Below are positions 1 to 4,900 of a DNA stretch of 5,122 nucleotides, piece by piece. Each line of letters starts with the position of its first letter. Position 1 is the stretch's first letter. The notes under the pieces were generated by a model. The model did not search any database. It saw only the letters and a list, made by a program, of their open reading frames with translations, and was not told where the DNA came from. Made by a program: the position numbers and the translations under genes. The DNA is from Deltaproteobacteria bacterium (GTDB lineage Bacteria > Desulfobacterota > Desulfobacteria > Desulfobacterales > UBA11574): contig JAFDBA010000163.1 in the NCBI GenBank assembly GCA_019313505.1, positions 1 through 5,122 on the forward strand, written 5' to 3'.

Positions 1-22
1 ATAACGATGAAAAAGGCTTCAT
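1..22 (-). CDS. Start of gene downstream of cpxR-like regulator, probable sensor histidine kinase (partial)
   Basis: Only the first seven codons are in the window, reading M-K-P-F-S-S-L on the minus strand. The ATG (22-20) overlaps the regulator's TGA stop (21-19) as ATGA, the usual sign of translational coupling. A Shine-Dalgarno sequence GAGGAG lies at 37-32, nine bases before the ATG and inside the end of the regulator gene. A sensor kinase (CpxA type) is inferred only because response regulators of this class are normally followed by their kinase; seven residues cannot show the family. The start itself is well supported, the function is contextual. Confidence 0.6.
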
Positions 23-759
23 AATTCCTGACTCCTCGGGTCTATAAACATATACCCGGCGGATCGAACGGTTTTAATGAATCTGGGATTTCGGGAATCA
101 TCTCCCAGCTTCCGTCGCAGCGAGGAGATATGGACATCCACTGAGCGGTCGAAGACATCGTAGCTTCGACCGGCAACGGCGTCCAAAAGCTGATCCCGTG
201 TTAATACCCGCCCTGCAGCCTTGGCCAGGTACATCAGAAGATCGAATTCGATGGGTGTCAGGTTCAATATATTATCGTCCAACCGGGCCGTTCGGGAGGT
301 TTGGCTGATTTGGAGATTTCCCAGAATCAATGTTTTATCCATGGTATCGGGGGCGGGTTGACGTTCGGATTTGAAAGATCGGCGGGTCACGGCGCGAAGG
401 CGCGCTAAAAGTTCCCGTGTGGAAAAGGTCTTGGGTAAATAATCATCGGCCCCCATCTCGAGCCCCACAATTCTGTCGGTCTCATCGCCACGCGCGGTAA
501 GCATCAATACCGGTATGTCCGATTCCTTGCGCAACCTTTTCAACACTTCGAACCCGTCCATTTCCGGCATCATGACATCGAGAATAACCACGTGAAAATT
601 GCCGGCCAAGACCTTTTCCAGTCCATGGGTTCCCGTGTGGGCAGCATCCACATCATAACCCATAGGCTCAAGGTAGTCCCTGACCAGCCTGCAAAGCTTT
701 TTGTCATCATCGACAATCAAGACTTTAATTCTGGAAGGCGAATTTTCCTGATTCTCCAT
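19..759 (-). CDS. cpxR: CpxR-type OmpR/PhoB-family response regulator
   Basis: This is a cytoplasmic DNA-binding response regulator of about 246 residues. The receiver domain (about residues 11-127) has the acidic pocket D17/D18, phosphoacceptor D61 in the motif LDVMMPEMDG, T88 in LTARG and K110 in DDYLPK. The C-terminal winged-helix domain (about 144-242) has the recognition region DRSVDVHISSLRRKL and the final wing around VRSAGYMF. The LTARGDETDRIVGLEMGADDYLPK stretch and the FDRSVDVHIS block resemble enterobacterial CpxR most closely, so the symbol is used in a family sense; orthology is not proven. Oddity: the residue after K110 is Thr, where response regulators usually have Pro. A TTG four codons upstream (771) could also start it, but the ATG at 759 has the closer, though weak, GGGT element and is preferred. 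It is divergent from a Spy/CpxP-like gene and coupled to the next gene. Confidence 0.93.
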   Translation of the reverse strand: MENQENSPSRIKVLIVDDDKKLCRLVRDYLEPMGYDVDAAHTGTHGLEKVLAGNFHVVILDVMMPEMDGFEVLKRLRKESDIPVLMLTARGDETDRIVGLEMGADDYLPKTFSTRELLARLRAVTRRSFKSERQPAPDTMDKTLILGNLQISQTSRTARLDDNILNLTPIEFDLLMYLAKAAGRVLTRDQLLDAVAGRSYDVFDRSVDVHISSLRRKLGDDSRNPRFIKTVRSAGYMFIDPRSQEL

Positions 760-800
760 AACTATACCCAATCGTAATATCCGTCTTACCTGCTCCTGTT

Positions 801-828
801 ATTTATATGATTCATATCATCAGTGCAA
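801..828 (-). promoter_or_regulatory. Possible promoter of the cpxR-like operon
   Basis: On the minus strand TTGCAC (828-823) and ATAAAT (806-801) are separated by 16 bases and point at the regulator gene, whose ATG is at 759. Both hexamers are only partial matches to sigma70 consensus. The GTAAA repeats at 849-834 lie immediately upstream, where an OmpR-family activator could contact polymerase. Autoregulation is plausible but inferred. Confidence 0.3.
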
Positions 829-833
829 TATAC

Positions 834-882
834 TTTACAAAACATTTACAATTTTGCCCTGGAATCAACATAAATTCTTTAC
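834..882. promoter_or_regulatory. CpxR-box-like direct repeats (TTTAC / GTAAA)
   Basis: TTTAC occurs at 834-838, 845-849 and 878-882; on the minus strand these read GTAAA. The first two are 11 bp apart start to start (6-bp gap), and the third is a further 33 bp away, so all three fall on the same face of the helix. The known E. coli CpxR site is two GTAAA units in direct repeat with a gap of about five bases. The position between a CpxR-like gene and a Spy/CpxP-like gene fits an operator controlling both. TTTAC is a common word in AT-rich DNA, so this rests on spacing and context. Confidence 0.5.
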
Positions 883-892
883 ATTCGTTCCT

Positions 893-898
893 TATAAT
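893..898 (+). promoter_or_regulatory. Probable -10 box of the Spy/CpxP-like gene
   Basis: A perfect TATAAT lies about 60 bases before the ATG at 960. The region 16-18 bases upstream (about 869-876) has no recognisable -35 hexamer, as expected for a promoter that needs an activator. The TTTAC pair at 834-849 would be centred roughly 60 bases before the inferred transcription start. Confidence 0.45.
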
Positions 899-959
899 AA
901 ATTCAAAATCGAGGGAAAAATTCCTTGAAAACCAACAATCTCAAAAAAGGAGGTACACC

Positions 960-1514
960 ATGAATTCGAATCTTAGACAAAAATTCTTTACCGGTGCAAT
1001 GGTTCTTTTGGTTACGGTATTTCTCATTCCGGCTTTTGCTGGAGCATTTACGCCAGGCGACTGCAAGCCTGACAAGAGATTTGGCATGAAAAAGCATCAC
1101 ATGTCGCCTTTGGGAATTTGGCGGAACCCAAAAATGGTTCAGGAACTCGGGCTCACCGACGAACAGGTCAAGGGAATCCGGGAAGCGGATTTTGCCCATC
1201 GTGAAAAGCGTCTGCAATTGAAATCTAAACTCGACGGTCTTCACCTTGAAATGGAAAAACTGTTTTCCGCCGACCCCGTAAACGAGTCGGAGATTCTCCA
1301 ACTCGCCCAAAAGATTTCAGATCTAAAAGGCAAATTGTTTGTCCGGAAAATTGAGGCTCGCCTGGCAGTTGGAAAGCTGTTAACTGCGGATCAACTAAAA
1401 AAACTGAAGATGTTTGACTTGCATCACCATGCAAAGGAAGGTAAAATGCATAGAAATAAAAAACATCGCAGGACTCCGCTTAAAATTGAAGGTGCAAACT
1501 GCAACAAAGGATAG
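960..1514 (+). CDS. Spy/CpxP-like periplasmic LTXXQ-motif protein
   Basis: This is a 184-residue exported protein. The ATG at 960 is chosen because a strong AAGGAGG (947-953) sits six bases before it and a signal peptide follows directly: basic N-terminus, hydrophobic residues 13-26, cleavage probably after A27 or A29. The upstream in-frame ATG at 807 lies in the promoter region and would destroy this signal. The mature protein is helical and charged and carries two LTXXQ-type motifs, LTDEQ (65-69) and LTADQ (141-145), the hallmark of the Spy/CpxP family of periplasmic chaperones and stress sensors. His clusters occur at 46-47 and 155-157, with more His at 164 and 169, and the C-terminus is strongly basic. 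There are only two cysteines, C35 and C181. Divergence from a CpxR-like gene parallels cpxP/cpxR in enterobacteria. Chaperone, metal or regulatory function is inferred from family. Confidence 0.85.
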   Translation: MNSNLRQKFFTGAMVLLVTVFLIPAFAGAFTPGDCKPDKRFGMKKHHMSPLGIWRNPKMVQELGLTDEQVKGIREADFAHREKRLQLKSKLDGLHLEMEKLFSADPVNESEILQLAQKISDLKGKLFVRKIEARLAVGKLLTADQLKKLKMFDLHHHAKEGKMHRNKKHRRTPLKIEGANCNKG

Positions 1515-1535
1515 GGCATCTCATTATAACCCCCG

Positions 1536-1585
1536 ACTGTTCGGCCTCCCACATATATCAGGAGGTCGAACAGTGATTATTTTTG
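1536..1585 (+). terminator. Strong hairpin with T-rich tail; possible terminator or RBS-masking stem
   Basis: Bases 1536-1549 pair with 1561-1574 as a 14-bp stem with a single G-U pair and an 11-base loop (1550-1560). A T-rich stretch (1577-1584) follows closely, as in an intrinsic terminator for the Spy/CpxP-like gene ending at 1514. The right arm also contains AGGAGG (1560-1565), the ribosome binding site of the small ORF starting at 1573, paired with CCTCC (1545-1549). It may therefore act on translation instead of, or as well as, on transcription. Confidence 0.6.
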
Positions 1586-1752
1586 ATCAGAAAAGGAGTC
1601 CGTTGGATGAAAACTTCTTCCGGAGAATAGGGCGTTCACCCGTTGTTAATATCATTTCTAAGATCGTCGTAATCACCGGAATTTTAGTGTTATTTCACAT
1701 GGGCTCACCATGCGCCTGGATTTTTTCACAAGCGCGAAAGGAGACATTATGA
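1573..1752 (+). CDS. Small single-pass membrane protein (59 aa), unrecognised
   Basis: This is an open frame of 59 codons from GTG, preceded at seven bases by a full AGGAGG (1560-1565). It has a basic N-terminal half (K7, R8, R17, R18, R21, K30) and a hydrophobic segment at about residues 24-42, continuing weakly to 51, which suggests one membrane helix with the N-terminus inside. Its TGA overlaps the ATG of the DUF3300 gene as ATGA (1749-1752), typical of translational coupling. I do not recognise the family. The start is uncertain: TTG at 1603 in the same frame, behind AAAAGGAG (1591-1598), would give 49 residues and keep the helix. It could also be a leader ORF whose translation opens the next gene, or a gene remnant. 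Confidence 0.45.
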   Translation: MIIFDQKRSPLDENFFRRIGRSPVVNIISKIVVITGILVLFHMGSPCAWIFSQARKETL

Positions 1753-3089
1753 GAGCTGCAAGACTCATTATGGGAGGGTTGGCATGGATGATTATCGCCA
1801 TGCTCTTCATACCTTCCGGAATACCTGCGCAGGATCTCGAGCAACCAGAGCAAACAGACAGATTCAGGAAGGAAGAGCTGGATCAGATGCTTGCGCCGAT
1901 CGCTCTGTATCCCGATTCGCTGATCGCCCAGATACTGATGGCATCCACCTATCCGCTGGAGGTCGTCCAGGCCGAGCGTTGGGTGCAACAGAACAAAACG
2001 CTAACCGGCGATGCGCTGGACGACGCCCTGAAGGAAAAATCTTGGGACCCCAGCATAAAATCGCTCTGTCATTTCCCTGACGTGCTTTTTGCAATGAGTG
2101 ACAAACTTGACCAAACCAGTAAACTGGGAGACGCCTTTCTGAGTCAAAATGATGACGTGATGGCGACCATACAGCAATTGCGGCGAAAAGCCGAGACGCA
2201 GGGAAATCTCAAGACAACCAAAGAACAGAAAGTCATCCACGAAGAGGATGCCATCAGGATTGAGCCTGCCGTCCGTCAGGTTGTCTATGTGCCGGTCTAC
2301 GATCCGCTCTATGTCTATGGACCGTGGTGGTATCCTGCATATCCGCCCTATTACTGGTACTATCCCCCCGGTGTAATTATAACCGGCGGTTTTATCAGCT
2401 TCGGCCCTCGCTTTTTTATCGGAATCGATTTATTTGCATGGAGCTGGTTCGACTGGCATAGTCACCACATTTATATAGACGTGCATAAAGCGAGACGATT
2501 CCACAGATTCCCCAACAGGTATTATTCCGACTACCGGTTTTCCTGGCGGCATGATCCTGTTCATAGAAGAGGCGTTGCTTACAGGGACAGAAGAACCAGT
2601 GATAGATTCGGAAAGAGACCGTATCGAAGAACGGCACCTGGCCCGGAAATGCGGGGGTACCCGGTAAGAGACAATAAAACAAGGGCGATTAAACCGTCGA
2701 GGACCCCCATCAAACGTCAGGTAGCAGCGGATGTGTCCCGGATAAGAACTGAACGTGAAAGGGTCCGGCGCACCGATGAACGTCGGAAAAAAGCGGATGT
2801 GCCTCAGGTTAAAACTGAACGTGAAAGGATCCAGCGCACCCAAGAACCACGGGAAAGGGCCGGCGCGTCCAGAGCAAAGCCCGAGGGAAAAAAACTTCAG
2901 GTACCTGAAGGCCGGAATACTCCCTTCCATGGCGTTGGCAACGGAAGTTTTGAACGCAAGGCAAGCGAACGCGGGATCCAAAGCCGCGGGAGCGAAAAAA
3001 TAAGTCGCCAGGGTGGTCACATGAAAAGTCAGGGTGGCAACCTACAGCGCCAGGGCAGCGGGCGACAAGGTGGCGGATATCACAGATAG
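1749..3089 (+). CDS. Exported DUF3300-domain protein with basic repeat tail
   Basis: This is a 446-residue protein from the ATG at 1749, behind AAAGGAG (1738-1744). Residues 1-27 form a signal peptide with cleavage likely after A27 (GIPA-QD). The DUF3300 domain spans about 43-215 and begins with the characteristic EELDQMLAPIALYPDSLIAQ and EVVQAERW blocks. It ends in VVYVPVYDP followed by a Tyr/Trp/Pro-rich run (about 180-210) and a glycine/aromatic segment. The rest (about 265-446) is very basic and probably disordered. It holds a 22-residue repeat (327-348, 349-370, degenerate third copy 371-390; motif ADV..(I/V)(R/K)TERER) and ends in a Gln/Gly/Arg-rich tail. The molecular role of DUF3300 is unknown; location in the periplasm or cell surface is inferred. 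DUF3300 and DUF2950 genes are often neighbours, as here, suggesting a joint envelope role. It overlaps the preceding small ORF by ATGA. Confidence 0.88.
   Translation: MRAARLIMGGLAWMIIAMLFIPSGIPAQDLEQPEQTDRFRKEELDQMLAPIALYPDSLIAQILMASTYPLEVVQAERWVQQNKTLTGDALDDALKEKSWDPSIKSLCHFPDVLFAMSDKLDQTSKLGDAFLSQNDDVMATIQQLRRKAETQGNLKTTKEQKVIHEEDAIRIEPAVRQVVYVPVYDPLYVYGPWWYPAYPPYYWYYPPGVIITGGFISFGPRFFIGIDLFAWSWFDWHSHHIYIDVHKARRFHRFPNRYYSDYRFSWRHDPVHRRGVAYRDRRTSDRFGKRPYRRTAPGPEMRGYPVRDNKTRAIKPSRTPIKRQVAADVSRIRTERERVRRTDERRKKADVPQVKTERERIQRTQEPRERAGASRAKPEGKKLQVPEGRNTPFHGVGNGSFERKASERGIQSRGSEKISRQGGHMKSQGGNLQRQGSGRQGGGYHR
2727..2858 (+). repeat. 66-bp tandem repeat, two copies, inside the DUF3300 gene
   Basis: Two adjacent 66-bp units (2727-2792 and 2793-2858) encode the 22-residue repeat ADV-x-x-(I/V)-(R/K)-TERER-x-x-RT-x-E. 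They share long identical DNA blocks such as ACTGAACGTGAAAGG and GCGGATGTG, so the duplication is fairly recent. A degraded third unit follows to about 2918. The repeat keeps frame, so copy number could vary between strains without breaking the gene. Confidence 0.8.
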
Positions 3090-3147
3090 CAGACCAAAAG
3101 AACGGTAGTGAAAATTTAGGAGGATTGATATAAACAAGGGAGGGAAA

Positions 3148-4125
3148 ATGAATAGCATTGCATTATATAAGAACAATGAGGAGGGTTGGTTGACTGTGCT
3201 GGCTTGCCTTATCTCCGGCATCCTGTTCTTGCTCTGGGCCGTTTCATCTTTGCATGCCGGAGGCACAGCGCATCGTAGCTTTTCCTCGCCTGAAGAGGCG
3301 GTGACGTCTCTGGTTACTGCAGTCAGGGCGAATGACATGGAAGAAATACTCGCCATTCTGGGTCCAGAGAGCAGGGAACTGATCTTTTCCGGTGATGACG
3401 TGGCAGACAGGATCGGACGGGAAAAATTCCTCAAGGCCTATGACCGGATGAATATACTTCAAAAAGTGTCAGCAGATAAAGTGACGTTCTGTATCGGCAA
3501 GGACAACTGGCCCTTGCCGATTCCCATCGTCAAGGCAGGTGCAAAATGGGTATTCGACACAGAACAAGGGAAACAGGAGATTCTGAACCGGAGAATCGGC
3601 AGAAATGAGCTGCATGTTATGGACGTGCTTCATGCCTATACCGACGCACAGCATGAATACGCGAGCAAGGATTGCGGAGGCGGAGGCGTGGTGGAATTCG
3701 CCCAGAAGCTCATCAGCACCCGGGGCAAACGCGACGGGCTCTACTGGGAGGTGAAGAAAGGCAAAAAAGAGAGTCCTCTCGGGCCTCTTATTGCGCAGGC
3801 GGCAAAAGAAGGATACGCTGATGAGGACCTTTCGCCGTTCCACGGGTATTATTTCAAAATACTCAAGGGCCAGGGGCAACATGTCCAAGGAGGTGCGTAC
3901 GATTATGTGGTTAAAGGGAAAATGCTTTTAGGCTTTGCCCTGGTCGCATATCCCGCGGAATACGGGAATTCCGCTGTCATGACCTTTATTGTGAACCAGG
4001 AAGGTATCATTTATCAAAAAGATCTTGGCAAGGATACCACGCGTATCGCTGAGGAGATGAAGATTTTCGATCCCGACAAGACCTGGAAAAGGGTAAAGGA
4101 GACATTACCCAGTGTCCATCCATAA
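3148..4125 (+). CDS. Exported DUF2950 protein
   Basis: This is a 325-residue protein from the ATG at 3148, behind GGGAGGG (3138-3144). A second strong AGGAGG at 3119-3124 has no usable in-frame start after it. A hydrophobic segment (about 14-35) followed by LHA-GG suggests export with cleavage after A37. The mature part is a DUF2950 domain: FSSPEEAVTSLVTAVRAND (about 45-63) near the start, then the ESPLGPL, PFHGYYFKIL and GGAYDYVVKGKMLLGFALVAYP blocks, and VNQEGIIYQKDLGKDT near the end. Function is unknown; the family is usually found beside DUF3300, and the 58-base gap to that gene with no terminator suggests one transcript. Oddity: the last four residues (S-V-H-P) and the stop codon lie in the end of the palindromic element at 4111-4254, so the original C-terminus has been replaced. 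The domain core appears intact. Confidence 0.88.
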   Translation: MNSIALYKNNEEGWLTVLACLISGILFLLWAVSSLHAGGTAHRSFSSPEEAVTSLVTAVRANDMEEILAILGPESRELIFSGDDVADRIGREKFLKAYDRMNILQKVSADKVTFCIGKDNWPLPIPIVKAGAKWVFDTEQGKQEILNRRIGRNELHVMDVLHAYTDAQHEYASKDCGGGGVVEFAQKLISTRGKRDGLYWEVKKGKKESPLGPLIAQAAKEGYADEDLSPFHGYYFKILKGQGQHVQGGAYDYVVKGKMLLGFALVAYPAEYGNSAVMTFIVNQEGIIYQKDLGKDTTRIAEEMKIFDPDKTWKRVKETLPSVHP

Positions 4126-4254
4126 ACGGTATCTTTCGGCCCCCGGCGGCGTTCTCGCTCGTTTTCAATCCTCGAAATAGCGCGCTATGCCTGCGGTTGA
4201 AAACTCGCTCGGGCCTTGCCGGAAACCAAAATCTATCATTTCTGGATGGACACT
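4111..4254. mobile_element. 144-bp palindromic MITE-like element
   Basis: The whole 144 bp is an imperfect palindrome centred between 4182 and 4183. Without gaps, 48 of 72 positions match between the left arm and the reverse complement of the right arm. The ends are best conserved: AGTGTCCATCCATAAA (4111-4126) matches the right end at 15 of 16. Inner islands are CCGGC/GCCGG (4143-4147/4218-4222), GTTTTCAA/TTGAAAAC (4161-4168/4197-4204) and the perfect ATAGCGCGCTAT (4177-4188). It has no coding capacity. Long matching ends and internal symmetry fit a MITE or palindromic repeat moved by a transposase elsewhere. Flanks share ACC or TACC (4106-4109 and 4254-4257), possibly a short target duplication, but the boundaries are ambiguous by one or two bases. 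In RNA it forms a large hairpin that may also end the operon transcript. Confidence 0.75.
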
Positions 4255-4344
4255 ACCTAAGCGAGACAAATAACCGGGAACTTACGGCTCTGCCTGAAAA
4301 ATCTCTACAAGAGTTTGAAGTGAACTAAAGTTAAAAAAGGTTGT

Positions 4345-4380
4345 GCCCGTTGGCCCGTAATTTAATACCGGACAACGGGC
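4345..4380. repeat. Inverted repeat GCCCGTTG / CAACGGGC
   Basis: Perfect 8-bp arms lie at 4345-4352 and 4373-4380 around a 20-base loop that contains a weaker GTA/TAC pairing. There is no T-run after it, so it is not a standard intrinsic terminator. Confidence 0.55.
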
Positions 4381-4402
4381 TAACCGGTTAACCGGCTAAC
4401 CA
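4379..4402. repeat. Three tandem 8-bp units G(C/T)TAACC(G/A)
   Basis: GCTAACCG, GTTAACCG and GCTAACCA follow one another without gaps (4379-4386, 4387-4394, 4395-4402). The array includes the perfect palindrome CCGGTTAACCGG (4384-4395). Such a short array could be a protein-binding site or simple slippage; no function can be assigned. Confidence 0.6.
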
Positions 4403-4501
4403 GATATAGGCACTTTTAACTTGTACGGCTTTAAGTAAAACAGCACCTTTCAGGGACAAACCAAGGCCTGGTCCTTTGGGTCAGGATTCTTTACTTGCCA
4501 T

Positions 4502-4531
4502 TTGGGAAAGCCGATGATAATCTATTATAAT
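4502..4531 (+). promoter_or_regulatory. Sigma70-like promoter for the Lys-rich mini-gene
   Basis: TTGGGA (4502-4507) and a perfect TATAAT (4526-4531) are separated by 18 bases. Transcription would start near 4538, giving a leader of about 105 bases before the ATG at 4643. Confidence 0.5.
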
Positions 4532-4642
4532 TAAGGGCTTCCAGCGGTTCACAACAGCTTTGCTCCTGGTACCCTGTAAGAACGCTCCAAACCCGTGCAA
4601 TTTCCGGGCTGATACGTCAATGCTTTGCTCAGGAGGGAAAAA

Positions 4643-4744
4643 ATGGGAAAGCCAAGAGACAGCAAAAAGGATGTGAAAAAGAAGCCGGCAAAAACCATTA
4701 AAGAAAAACGCAAGGAGAAGCAGGAAAAGAAAAAGAATCAATAA
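4643..4744 (+). CDS. Lys-rich 33-residue mini-protein
   Basis: This 33-codon gene starts at an ATG behind a strong AGGAGGG (4631-4637), six bases away. About 15 of 33 residues are Lys, with two Arg and very few hydrophobic residues (V11, I19), so it is soluble, highly basic and probably unfolded alone. The middle, KKKPAKTIKEKRKEKQEKKK, resembles short conserved hypothetical proteins of proteobacteria with a K-x-PAKT-x-KEKR pattern; this is from memory and has no assigned function. Nucleic-acid or ribosome binding would fit the charge but is speculation. It has its own candidate promoter at 4502-4531 and no obvious operon partner. A hydrophobic frame on the opposite strand (4741-4481) is the mirror of the Lys codons and is not counted as a gene. 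Confidence 0.7.
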   Translation: MGKPRDSKKDVKKKPAKTIKEKRKEKQEKKKNQ

Positions 4745-4900
4745 AAAAATGTGTATTTTTTCATTGTCGACCGGTTAAATTTTTTAATATTTTTTTGAGC
4801 AACCTTTTTTGATGGAATAAAAAGATATCCCGTACTCCCGCCGTCAATGCTCCCCTGCCGTCGTGTTATTCCGTTGTAAAATGTGAACAACTTGTGATAA
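4745..4900. other. AT-rich spacer before the ABC transporter gene
   Basis: This spacer has several T-runs (4755-4760, 4780-4785, 4790-4796, 4805-4810) that could help end the mini-gene transcript, but no GC-rich stem precedes them, so I do not call an intrinsic terminator. No clear promoter or Shine-Dalgarno sequence is visible for the gene that follows. Confidence 0.3.

Larger units (their letters stand above)
4255..4642. other. Gene-free intergenic stretch with nested inverted repeats
   Basis: I see no credible coding region or tRNA in these 388 bases. The left part (4328-4422) is structured: AAGTTAAAA plus GTGCC (4328-4336, 4343-4347) is mirrored by GGCACTTTTAACTT (4409-4422), and inside it GCCCGTTG (4345-4352) is mirrored by CAACGGGC (4373-4380). 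The right part holds the promoter and the long leader of the small Lys-rich gene. A small RNA or an old insertion remnant is possible but unproven. Confidence 0.4.

Noticed and set aside
807..959. N-terminal extension of the Spy-like protein from the ATG at 807
   Set aside because: It lies across the TTTAC repeats and the TATAAT box, lacks a ribosome binding site and would place 51 residues before a clear signal peptide. The ATG at 960 has a strong AAGGAGG.
2727..2858. CRISPR-like or intergenic tandem array
   Set aside because: The 66-bp units are contiguous, in frame and encode a 22-residue protein repeat; there are no spacers.
2430..3020. Long minus-strand frame opposite the DUF3300 tail
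   Set aside because: It has no ribosome binding site or recognisable domain, and is explained by the biased composition of the Arg-rich coding strand.
3196..3210. Lipoprotein signal (V-L-A-C) in the DUF2950 N-terminus
   Set aside because: The hydrophobic segment continues about 15 residues past the Cys and ends in a normal LHA-GG cleavage site, so an ordinary signal peptide fits better.
4481..4741. Hydrophobic minus-strand frame that looks like a membrane protein
   Set aside because: Its Phe/Leu run is only the reverse complement of the Lys codons of the plus-strand mini-gene, and it lacks a supporting ribosome binding site.
4333..4810. AAAAAAGGTTG / CAACCTTTTTT as ends of an insertion around the mini-gene
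   Set aside because: The 11-bp match is low-complexity, does not extend on either side, and no target duplication or transposase is present.
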